From Malaya genurostris (Eukaryota; Arthropoda; Insecta; Diptera; Culicidae), in the NCBI RefSeq assembly GCF_030247185.1, contig NC_080570.1, positions 8,157,161 through 8,221,160 of the forward strand: DNA of 64,000 bases, read 5' to 3'. Position 1 is the stretch's first letter, and each line of letters opens with the position of its first letter. Positions 24,119 through 35,800 of the stretch are shown piece by piece. The translations under genes were made by a program, and so were the position numbers. The notes below the pieces were generated by a model that saw only the letters and a list, made by a program, of their open reading frames with translations, ran no database searches and was not told where the DNA came from.

Positions 24119-24842
24119 AAAAGTTTGGTTTTTGAAGTACGATTACACGAATTTACAACTAAAAAAAAACGAACGAGAATTATAAAGTGCGATTTTTCAT
24201 TTTGTTGTTGTTGAATTCGATGAGATGTTTTTTTTCTTCCTCTATTGTGAAACAAAACTTACACACGCGTGATGGAATTGGGTGAATAAAAATCTCTTTT
24301 TCGGTTTATCTTTGTTTGTCTCTTGCCACAGCACAACGAGTTAGGTTTACTACTCTTGCTTTGATTCTTTGACGCTTCGCTCGTATTGCATCGTTTGTCT
24401 GTTTTGTAAATAAATAATTTGTTAAAAACAGGAAAAATAATTTACAAAAAAAATATAAAGAGGGAAAGGAAGGTACACACATTTTTTTTCTTCTGCTTCT
24501 TCTAGCGTTTGCCTTGTAGTTTTGTTTTACTTTCGGTTAAAAAAAATAACGGATTTAGTTACACAAAAAGATAACTTTTGACATCTTTCTTCCCTTTTTC
24601 ACCGGAATTTCTTCCGTGAGTAGGGTTTATTTTTTAAATAAATCGAATCACAATAACTTTGTTTATAAATTATTATTTAATAGTTAAAATACTATATTCT
24701 CAGCTTGTTTTACTCACTTTGTTTTCGCTCGTTAACATTCTGATTTATTATACTTTCAGAGACAAGATTTGTTTCATTTTGCTAGTTTCTTTTTTGTTTA
24801 TTATTTGTATTCGATTCACAGCTCTGTAGTGCTAGAAATGTA

Positions 24843-25053
24843 GGGGGGATGCAGCGCACCTATTTGTTTTTGTTTGTTTGTTTAATATCGCGTTCACGTC
24901 GTACGACCGTCAACCGGAAGTATTCGAGATCAAAGATAGCGGTGAAACAAAAAAAAAGATTTTTCTTCCGGTTTTCCAGTACAAGCAACGTGATCGGTGA
25001 AAGTATCGGCTGAAGAAGATGTTACAACAAAATAGGGCACGCTGCATCCCCCC
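24843..25053 (-). ncRNA. GC-rich stem-loop candidate within putative 3' UTR
   Basis: A perfect 14-bp inverted repeat, GGGGGGATGCAGCG at 24843-24856 and its complement at 25040-25053, continues with partial pairing (CACCTAT against ATAGGGCA). Inside it is a second pairing, AACCGGAAG near 24.92 kb with CTTCCGGTT near 24.97 kb. The enclosed sequence has much higher complexity than the T-rich surroundings. It could be a folded regulatory RNA element in the CycG transcript, or a small transposon with GC-rich ends. Confidence 0.35.
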
Positions 25054-27051
25054 CTTTCGTCACACTGTGTTCATGTTGTCCAAGCTTCGGGTGAAGTCGT
25101 GAACCGATACGATACGGTTACTGCTACTATTACTGCTGTAGTAGTAGTAGTAGTAGGGTGATGATGCTACTACCATTGTTTTTTGTTGTGATTTTCGGGG
25201 GTAGTACGTTGTTGCGTCGTCTCAATGTTTCGCGACGCGGAAAAAGAGATTTTCCAGTTCCGTTTTTTCTCTTGGCTTTTCGTTTCTCTCTGGATTTGGT
25301 TTGTTTGACCGATTTTTGTTTTCTCTCTCTCTCTCTTTCTGTTTTTCTCACAGATATTACTACGACAATGTTGAAATACAGAAACGTAAAAGGGTTTTTC
25401 TTCAATTGTTATTGGTGTGTAGATTGATTTACTAATAGCTTTTTGTAGCTGAATTCTCTATTCTTTTCCCTTTTGTTGATGTTCGTTATTTGGATATAAC
25501 GGGTTGATTTGTGAGTGTGTGTGTTTTATTTTAACTTCCTTATTTGCTATAAAAGCGATTAGACAAAGTTTCACTACTACACAGAATAAAATTATTTTTT
25601 TGACTTTTTTACTTTTTCTGTATTTTTGGATTTTTTGCGTAGTTTTAAATGTTTTCCTTTTGGCGATTTACAGCTTGATTTTCGGCGTTTGTCGACCTAG
25701 AACAGACTTTCAACGCCGAAAAACAACCGGGATTTTAAGTTTTTTTTCTGGGATTCCTTTATGTATCAGAAAAGAAATGAGAGAAACTCTACTACAAAAA
25801 TCACACAAGCATAACGGTTTAACGGTTATATTCTTTTTTCCACTTTCGTATGCGTAAAATATCTAATAACACAATCAGTACTGGCTTATTGAATGATTTT
25901 TCGCGTTTTGTTTTTCGTCTTCTTGCAAAAAGTGCGGCGTGCTGCTTAATATTTTTTTTCCACAGAAGATGTAAGATTTGTGAGATTTTTTCCTTCTTCC
26001 TGCTGTTCGTCTCTCTAACAAATGAATTGGCGGTCAAGTCTTTTTTCCCTATTCTCTCTGCTTTTAAACCTGTCGAATAATTCTCGTTCTTAATCTTCTC
26101 TGCTTTTTTTTTGCTTTCGACCTACGCGTTAAACACCTATGTCCTAGATTTTTTTACGTTTTGTATATTTTGTACTTTTTTTGATTTTATTTTATGCTTT
26201 TTAATCTTTTTAGTAATAATTTTCCCAATGATTTTGTTCGCGTTTTTTTGTGTGGATTTTGTTTTTAGCTGGCTTAGATTAATTAAATCTGTATTTAATT
26301 AGATCTAGGTAAAAAATCAAAACAGTAAAAATACAGTGCTTACACTGGCGCACACACACAACCCGTCCTCTCTTTCTCTCTCGGTCGGTGTCCTTCCTCT
26401 AAAGCAGTAGAGCAGAGGTGTCCTTCAGCTAGCGAACAAACGAACGAACGAATGAACGAGTTTAGCGTGTGCGTGGTGTATGTGCTTGCTTGAATGTTAG
26501 ACTGGTTGTTGTAATGTTGGGGATTCCTTGTACAGAATCCAGCATACAGTTGTCCTTGTTTTATACTTCTGTCCACGGTTTTGGTGTCGATTGCTCAGGC
26601 GTGCAAAGCAGAAACCTGTCCACTATCCTTGTGTTTTGTTATTCACTATTATTGTTAGCCACAAAGTTGCTGCTCACAGAGTCTCTTCCTCAGCCGGAGT
26701 CTTCTTTCAGAAAAGAAAACTCACACAAAAAGATTTTTCTTAGCTCTTCTTCTTTTTCGATCGTCTCACACGTCCCACGTATCAACTTTTTTTTAGTCAC
26801 GTGTCTTTTTTTTCATTAAACTACCCGCCAGATAACACACTTGGGAGGCAGCGATGAATCAAAGTTAACAAAAATAATAATTCTACCACTAGTATAATTA
26901 TTGTGGTAGTACAAATGTTGTAGTTTTTTTTAGAACAGAAATAGAGGGCGCCGCACTCGTCACACAGGTTCGACACTTTTATTAGCTCACTTACACACGC
27001 GTTTGCTTGCGTTATTACGGAGTTCGTGCGCCGTAGTGGCGGGAGTCGGAA

Positions 27052-27136
27052 TTACTCGTCAAACTGTTCACAAACTGCCACAATGGGTGAAGTGGGCCAA
27101 TCTTCGCCGTCGTCTTCGGAGCTAACGCTGCCAGTT
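27052..27136 (-). CDS. CycG: CycG terminal coding exon with EDWPTSP tail
   Basis: Begins after a CATTCCCACAG acceptor. Its first base completes the AG|A arginine codon left by exon 4. It encodes TGSVSSEDDGEDWPTSPIVA and VCEQFDE, then TAA. The acidic Ser-rich lead and the DWPTSPI motif match the known end of fly Cyclin G, which confirms a small exon easily missed by ORF calling. An AATAAA on this strand lies only about 70 nt past the stop (26983-26978). Confidence 0.9.
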
Positions 27137-30100
27137 CTGTGGGAATGGAAGAATAGACAAGATGAAGAATTAGTTTTTGTAATGCAAATGATGCAGTCTG
27201 AAAAAAAGATTGTGAATGGAACGAACACTTTGATAAAAAAATACCGCAACCCACAAGGAAGGCATCTGCAACCGTTTGTAGTTTACTTATACACTAATAA
27301 CAACAAAATTTAGTTAACCGCAACCGTAAATCAGCTTTTTTCTATCAGTTCTGTTTTCATTTTGATCGCTTGCGTATCGGGCTTCCATTTGCTTAGAATC
27401 GGAGTTTATGAACGATGGAGTATAACATCGTACAAGTGCTGAGCTTCGCGGCATCAACGTATGATTGTTGTAAAATTATTAAAATACCTTACATCAAATC
27501 CAACTGGAAAACAAACCAGCCAAAGGAACACGGCAAGTAAATTCCATTGGATATAACTTGGATTATATTGGATATATAAGGAAGCCACTTTGAGTTACTG
27601 ATAATTCGCTTATTTATCAACGACCTTTCCAAAATGTAACGATTTTGTAGTGTTTCAAGAGGAAGATGTTCATCGAGTTTATTCATTCGAAACGATAGAC
27701 GACAATTCCTTCCTTATGAAATCTAGACCGAATTTTCTAATCGATTTGCAATGTTCTTTTACAACATTTTTTTTAGCTGAGTGAGTTGGAAAATGTTATC
27801 TGATTTAGTCGACTTTTGACAGACACATGCATGCTTGCTGTCCAGGCTACAACTACAGACAATTGCCACTAAATTCATTCTGATCAAAATAACTATCCAA
27901 CAATCCCATTGCTCAGAAGAAATTTGAGCAACAAACGACTAGTTGTAGATCACACAGGTATTTGCTGTTCGGTATTGTTTTTGCAAGCTATTCCAATGAG
28001 TTACAATGTCAAATTCTATTTTCTGTTCATCTCATTTTGCATCGAACCGATTGCAATCGCTCTATCAGTAAATTTTTTTTTCAAACCCCCCAATCGAATC
28101 ATCGATTGCAAACGTTTTTAGATCACGCTTAGAAGCCAGTTATCGTATCTTAAAGTCCCGATCTGGAAGAATTTTTGGTGTCAACGATTCTGTTGAGATT
28201 CTGGAGGCCAAAATCCAGTGAAACAGAATATTAGATGCCATTGATGTATAAACTCAAAAGCAACGAGCCGAGAACGCATCCTTGAGTATTGATCCAATCA
28301 AAAAATACAAATACAAGAAAAATGAGTCGCTACTTACCTAAATCTAAGATTATTATTGTTAACGTGACTGTTATGGGCGTGATGTTCTGCGATCGTGGGC
28401 AGGTACGAGGTGAGCTTGTCGGTCGGGCGCAACACCTTCATGGTTCGGGACGAGAGTTTCCAAACCAGCCGCTGTTTGTACGGCATCTTGTGTTGGCCGT
28501 TGTACTGCGACAGAATTTTCGCAACAATACTGTGACTGTAGAAGAAGCTGCTGTCGGGAATCTGCAAAAATTGAGAACAAAAAAAAACAACAGACAGAAA
28601 TAAATTAACCGATGCTCTCTGATAAAGGCTCACACAACTTACACGACAAAACTTTTGCAGATGGATGGCATAATCAACCAGATCATGAATCTGGCGATTG
28701 AACAACCCGATCTCCTTGTTCGCACTGACGTGTGCGTCCATCTGGGTGAAGATCATGACCAGAGCCAGCTCCGAGGGACGGATGCTGGCGCAGCTAGCAT
28801 CACAAGCCAGAATCTCCAGCCGCATCTCCAGATCCGCCAACGAAATGGCCGACGAAAAGATATCGCTCAGACCGAGGGCATTAGCGGCATTCTCGAAGAT
28901 GTAGTAGAACAACCGGATGAAGGCCAACGCCGTTACCGGGGCGCTGTTCATCTGGACACCGAGTTTGTTGGCTACAATGTCCGCCATTCGTACTAGATCA
29001 CGTGACGTGCAACGGCACTGTTGGCGAGAGAGGAAGAACATTCATTAGAATCATGCGTTCGAAAAGGCCCGAAACAAGTCGTGTGCGAGTCGTACATGTC
29101 ACGATTTTGTCGTTATCGGTTGGCCGTCTCGGCCGTGTTTTTTGTATACTTGAGTTCAGAATAACAGCTAGAAACAGACATGGTCACGTGTTGCTCACTT
29201 ATGTGATATAATGAGCAGAGCAGCTTATGACAGTCAGTGTCACACGTATAGAGCCAATGCGAACTTGTTGTGGGTAATAAAATAGCAAACCACGCGTGGG
29301 TATTCGTTGGTCAAATAGAAGAAAGTGAAAATAGAAATCGATTAACACGCCTTGGGATGGTCGGAGAAATAAAATAGTAAACTCGTGTGTATGAAAAAAA
29401 AATAAAACACTTGTAGTGCGGTACTATATGTTATGCGAGTTACCCCGAAGAAGCACTCGTGTGCCCCAGAGTCGCTTCGACGATGCTAGGCTTAGCAATT
29501 ATTCAGACGCGTGCCATCGAATCGGCCAGTTGTGTGATGATGGTAGATAGTAGCTTGTTCCAGATTGCGCAGCAAATGTCGAAAACAAACCAATACACAG
29601 CAGTATAATCAAATTAACCCTCATCGTGACATTCGATTCGTGGTTTATGCGATAAGGCCGAATCCTATTGCGAAGCATGCATGCGGTGTTCTAGCGATTC
29701 GGTCGGATGGTTGTCTTCTATTGGTTTCTCGATAACAACCGTTTGCGTCGTTAAGTAACGGCGGTTTATTTTTGGATTAGTGACTTAAAGCCTTTCGAAA
29801 TCAGCACGCTTTTCTGAGGGGTTATGTCAATAGATGACTTTCGTAACCAAATGTGTAAATAAAATCATTCCATAACGGAACGTCCTCTTATAGTGGTTTT
29901 TAACTGTCTTTCATTCTGAAGGGGCTTAATCGAAAACAATTGTGCAGGGCCATAAACGATGACATTTGAATACGTAGCTTTATAATATATATTCGGAGAA
30001 TACTACCATTTTTGTTGTTCTGGTTGACAGATTTGCATGGTCGTATTGCTAATTGCTGTACGATCGATTTGGTCAAAACCAGTGGATGGAATTTTTCACG

Positions 30101-32776
30101 CGGTCGCTGTGTGTAGCATTTTTTTTTGTCATCTGCTGCAATGTGTACCGGTGCAATGTGTATTCAATTTCGAACAGTATTCGCTAGCTACATCAGGAAT
30201 CGTCGTTTGACAGTTAAAAGTTGTGATCGTTTCCAAAAAGAATATCATCCGAAATTCCGCAGGAGAGTTATCTCGGACCCTTAATATTTTTACTGTACTT
30301 CAACGACGTTAACTTTTCTCTTGAGGGTCCTCATCTATTGTTGATAACAAGATTTATTTCAATATCCGGGACTTAGAAAACGCAGCACTTCTTCAACGGA
30401 TATTTTAAATGCGTTCGCGACTAAAAAACAGTCTAATTTAAATGGAATACTTTCCATACTGGGCAGACATCAGTGTCAAAAATCTCGGCATCCTTCTCTA
30501 TGAACAACTAACATTCAAACAATCGAACAACCACATTGCAGCATTCGTGATGGGGATGGCTAAGTACTTGAAATTTGTTTGATCGCCTTACTCTTCGTCT
30601 AACGCCGAGGAACAACCATCTTCAGCTACCGCGTTAAAAAATTCGCGGGCTACTGATTAGTCTGGACACACTGCAACGAGAACTTTTTCGCACTTACCCC
30701 AAATCATAGCAGATGTTTTGAACGATCGGATTGTCTGTCTCGCGTTTGGACATATCCCATACTGCATAATGCTTAGTGAAATAATGAAGTGAGATCTTCG
30801 AAAGAGGAGTTGACTAATGACTGTTTCATTCAAAACGGTTTTTCCCAAAATAAGCATCATACATAAACATCAAGTGTTTTTATTTATCTTTAATAGAAAA
30901 ATACAAAAAATAATGGTCTGCTTTACGGATAAATTACCGAACTTGGCGGTGAATAATAGCCCATCATTTTTTGCGCAGTTGAAAATTTCTCAAAAAAAGA
31001 CAATATCATTCCACTTATACTACTTATTCACTCGTAGTTTCCGGTCATATGTTATGTTTTACCCGATTCTCGATGACATCTCGACATTTTTTTTTTGCAG
31101 TCGATTTCGGTAATTTTAAAATGTTTGCGATCTTTCCTCCTGGCTTGAATTTTTACTGTCTTTTGCGTTCCATAGTTAATAATTTTTTACTGTACTTCTA
31201 ACGAAATTTTTACTACTGAATAAACAAACCATCCGTAGCTTAAAAAACGACATATTATCTGAAGTAGTCCTTAAGTGCTCAGAAATTCATATTCAGTGTC
31301 TACAGTCTGCTGTACCACAGTACCAAACAGTCTGCTGTAAAACCTTTTTAGGTGTGTTTCTATGTACGTTCTTTTTTATCAACGATACGTACAAAGATTT
31401 TATGAAAACCGTAGTTTAGACGAAATTTTGTCGTCTCTAGAAGATTCGTGAAGTCATAGTCGATACTGCAGAAAAACATGCGTTTCCTCGCAGTAATCGG
31501 ATCCGCCATGAATATCCTCAACTGATTGGACAAAATCTCCGGGGTTTTCAGATCTAATCTCTTCAAAAATTAAGTCATTTTACAAATTACGTTCTTATGA
31601 TTTGAGTCATATGCGGATTTACGTCACCGACAAATTTCATATTTTTTGCTGTGGATATAAATATTTCATTTATAAATAAATGTGATATTAGCAAGGCTTT
31701 GCTTTTCATATGAGTGAAACTGTCGATTAACTAGATCATGTGCAATCGCATGAAACTAGTAAAAATCGGACGGCATAATTGTAATTGTAATTGTAATTTA
31801 TCAGCCCACAACCTGGCAGACCGTGTCCGCCCATCTGCTTGAGTGAGGTTCACTTCAAGCTGGCTGTGAGCCTACTAAAGCCTGACCGTTGATATGCACT
31901 AGACCGTATAGCACACCGGCTTCCTCCACCAGCAGGCGCTGCTCTGAGTCCCACTGGTTTCAGATACATTAGGTTAGGGATAGTGGAGATAAATAGGGAA
32001 ATATAGCATTTAGAAGTTTACTAACTACTACTAACTACTGTCTTTGTGGCTGAAAATAAAGCGTACGGAACAATAATAATAATTACAATAATAACAATAA
32101 TAATAATAATGGTAATAATAATAAAGTGACATTAAAAACAATAGTGCACTTACCCCTCTCTCCCCACCTTACCTCAGCTTAACAAAGGTCAAGTTATCAC
32201 TCAGTTACCACCTTTTCGTCGTTCTCTGGAGACGCCCCAGGGTTCTTCTTCCTAAAATTTCCTTGCTCTTAGGCCTTCGATGACAGTTCCTTATTTCAAC
32301 ATTCCCGTTTCATTGCGCCCCCACCATGAAATGAAATAAGATAAAATAAAGTCAGGTGTTAGTAAGTCTGTTGGATCATATGATGCAAGGTAAGGATGCG
32401 CATTCAACACCAGATTGTCCAGGGAAGCCACAGTATGTACACAATGGCACGATTGCTTAAAATGTCTTCACACCTGCCCTGATCAGTTTCGCCGTCAATG
32501 CAACCTGTATAACATCAGTACCGATATCGAACCGGATCGGAAGGTTTGAAACTTCCCCAACGGTTCATAAGATGTCAATCCGCTCCTATTCCTAATCAGA
32601 GATGCCAGAACCGCAGATATGTCTGTAAATCTGCAAATTTTACAGACTTTTGAAATTGTCGCGACCTTTTTTCCAAGTTCGTTTAGTTATAGATCATAGA
32701 GAAATTTCTGCAATATTTGCTAACAGCAGATTTGTTTTCAGATATACAGACTTTTGCAACGCTGTCTGAAGATATT

Positions 32777-32821
<45 letters not shown>

Positions 32822-35800
32822 CTGGCATCTCTGATAATAATAAGTCCACTTTTTGAATTTAATTCACCTGTTCCGGACGAATGTGATATATTAATCACCC
32901 CCATTCTGCATCCCGATCGAGTCGGACCCCGTCAAACGAATGTAAAAACCTGCACTCTGTAATTCGATCGAGTTATGCCTTTGTATGGAGAACTCGATCG
33001 AGCTACAGAACGCAAAACTTCACACCCGATCGAAACAATCCGACTCGAACAGAACACAGAGCCGGGGTGAATAAACATCCCAATTGCATCAGTAATGCCT
33101 GAAACAACCCAATGGCCCATTGTCAATTTCAAGCAGTATCAGTCATGTCAACTCTGTGATAAATACAGATGATATAATAAATTCGTTTTACCGTTTTAAG
33201 CGAACGATCGATCTCGGTATGATCCGACTTGGTCAACACGAAGTGTAAATTGACTCCCACCCTCATCCGCCAAGCAGGGTACGCGCCCTGTAGTTTATCA
33301 TCCTAAGCTCAGGGCAATAGGATAGTTACTATTAATAATATAAAATTTATAATTTTTTTAATAAAAGTTTACATGTTGCACACTTCCCACGTTAAGAATA
33401 TTAGCAACAGTCACAAAGTGGGTTGATAATCGAGACATCTATAGTAAGATGTTAGTTCCTTATCAACAGTTGCACTCTGCCCCACCGCTTGCTAATACTC
33501 CGCACCTCCTCATTCTGCTAAAAACAGGAGTCACCAGTCATCATTTGACACCGTGTAGGCATGAGGTCGGGGCTTGTGACGACCAGAGCTAAGTCAATCA
33601 AACTGCCGATACAAACAGTAAGATATGATATTTGTCGCTCCTTCCAGGATGTCGTGCACCTTTGACCCCCAACTAGTAAAAATCGGACGGCATAATATTC
33701 GAAAATATAGGGTGTGGAGCAGGGATTCTCATTCCAGGCAAGGCTGAGTGTTGTCATGTAATAAAATGAATTTTTCATGCCACTGCTAGTATTGTGACTA
33801 CTTTCAGCTCTGCAAGATCAACTTCCCTCGCGTGAATGGTAGTCAACATCGATATCATCGTTTTTGAAACAGCAGAACCAATTACCGGTCCGTTGTTTAT
33901 TTAACAATTGCTTATCTCCAAAAGAAATATATTAACTCAACCAAAAACACAAATAATGCAAAACAAAAATAACTGATGTGCGTCGAAGAGGTTTGTTTAC
34001 CCTAAATTTAAGCTTGATTCAAAATAATTTGGATACGTCAAAATCAATCAGCTTCTACAGCTCGAACCGAATAAACCTCACACAAAAGGTTGAAAGTGCT
34101 AAACAGTATAACTTTGTTATGTAAAATTTCTTGATAAGCAGATCCCTTACAAGCCTTAATAATAAACGATGGCAAGATTTTGTTCGATCCCCATACGAGA
34201 TACTCGCCTTGGTGTGAAAATATTTGACCTTCTGAGTTAAAACTGTGTCACCTCAGTTTTAAAACAGCAAGGTTGCGCTTGGATGATGAACGACCGACCG
34301 GTAAACAAGAAGCAACTACCACAAAAATTTTTCTGTTATTTATAGCAGACAGAATTTTGTTTGCTCGGTTTCCAGGTTTTACATCAAACACGGAAGGGGG
34401 AAGGTAGGTGCAATGATCGGAATCGAGACGTAGCTTGCCGCCTGTGTGACTGTCCTAATGAATGACACGATGTGTTTTGTTTTTAATCGCTTCCATGTAC
34501 ACTGTCGTGTGTGAGTGACGCGTTTTCTTGGTGTCTATTACAGGCGAGTTGTGGCCGTCGCAATTCAATCACATCAATGCAGTCGTCACTCGAGCCGTTC
34601 CTTAAGTTTCTGAGCAGTGACAAATGATACTCAAATTCTCTATGAAATTGTGTAAGAGGCTTATGCTAAATGATGAAACTATACATCAATATGAAATATG
34701 ACGTGCTTATCGTGCTTTTTTTCAATCCCGGATGTGCAATCAGCTGCCAATCTCTGTCGCTCCGTACTCCGTCATAGCTTTGTAAGGTGATAAGGAAACT
34801 GCTTTTCGCTCATGTTATCAGATTATCTGCCATTGTCTAGATTTCCATCGAAAGGCAAATATAAATGACTAATGTTTACAAGTTAACATCTGTTTATGAT
34901 TGTGCTATGGAATATCACTGTGGCGTCGTAACTTTTTTTTCTAAATTAGCATACATTTTATGTGAAATCGTTTCTGAACGAATGATAATGTTTCCAACGC
35001 ACCTCTACTTCCTGTTCGAAATCTTCCGATCAATCCTCCGTTTGTAATGTAAATCTAGCTTCGTCGAATGAGGCAACGGATCAATGAGTATCTCCTTCGA
35101 TATCGATCGTCGTAAATATATCATCAACCTTCGCAAACCGGCTCAGTCAGTTCCCTTCTCGCCCGCATCTGCTTGCATACAGAAACGATGCCACCGCTGT
35201 GTGTCGTCGGTCAGAGCGATGATGACGACAATGGACGAAGCTATCCCAAACTCAAATCAAGCAACACGAACAAAATACGCAAAAACCGAAAAAAATAAAC
35301 AAGTTGTGCACTTCTCAAGGACTCGACGCATTCTCCGCTTCTGCTGGCTCGATTCGTACGGAGCGCGCAAACTTTTCGAGTCGTAATTCCGGTCATTCGA
35401 ATGATTTTTCGGGTCGTTTACGATTCGACGGTGGTTTGTTTGCTGCCACTCGCTGAAGACGTTCCTATAAAACATGCTGGTTGTGGATGTGGATAGCAGC
35501 TAATACAATTGTGTTTGTATTCAATTATCGAACCAGCGATAATGCCGTTGGGTGTCAGAGATTTGCCCTAAGATTTCTCCTAAGTGTCTCCGAACTGTTG
35601 TAAATTGTTACAACAAAAACACGCAATCTAAATCGTCATGAAAGTGCGGTACAAGTGTTCAAATACATTTCAAACTGCTGACAGTTTGCTTCTGTTGCCA
35701 AAAATATTTACTAAATTTGCAAGTCCACTTCAACTGAATCATTGCATAGTTCTTTTCACAATACTTGTTATAACATTAGAAGTAGTTAAACTGGTTAAAA

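Larger units (their letters stand above)
23520..27051 (-). other. CycG: Probable long CycG 3' UTR
   Basis: No coding exon is recognisable here. The + strand is strikingly T-rich (A-rich on the CycG strand) and full of TTTTTC/TTTTCT runs, unlike the neighbouring intron and intergenic sequence. That asymmetry starts at the CycG stop and fades near 23.5 kb, as expected for a long transcribed 3' UTR. AATAAA-type signals occur at several places, the first just after the stop. More complex islands sit at 23.88-24.06 and 24.84-25.06 kb. The alternative is simple low-complexity intergenic DNA with a short 3' UTR. Confidence 0.4.
31780..33670 (-). mobile_element. LINE-like insertion flanked by a 26-bp target duplication
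   Basis: A 26-bp direct repeat containing CTAGTAAAAATCGGACGGCA lies at 31754-31779 and 33671-33696. On the - strand the insertion ends in a short TTACAA repeat, as in I-like and related non-LTR elements, after a GC-richer tail that includes GGTGGAGGAAGCCGGTGTGC and ends near GGGCTGATAAATTACAATTA. No reverse transcriptase is present, so it is an internally deleted or non-autonomous copy. A hAT MITE and other repeats are nested in it. Confidence 0.65.

Noticed and set aside
25130..26819. Several Phe/Leu-rich + frames and their antisense
   Set aside because: Arise from T-rich low-complexity DNA, probably CycG 3' UTR.
28289..29211. + strand frames over CycG exons 3 and 4
   Set aside because: Antisense shadows of the CycG coding sequence.
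32683..32904. Poly-Lys open frame
   Set aside because: Translation of a poly-T run inside a MITE.
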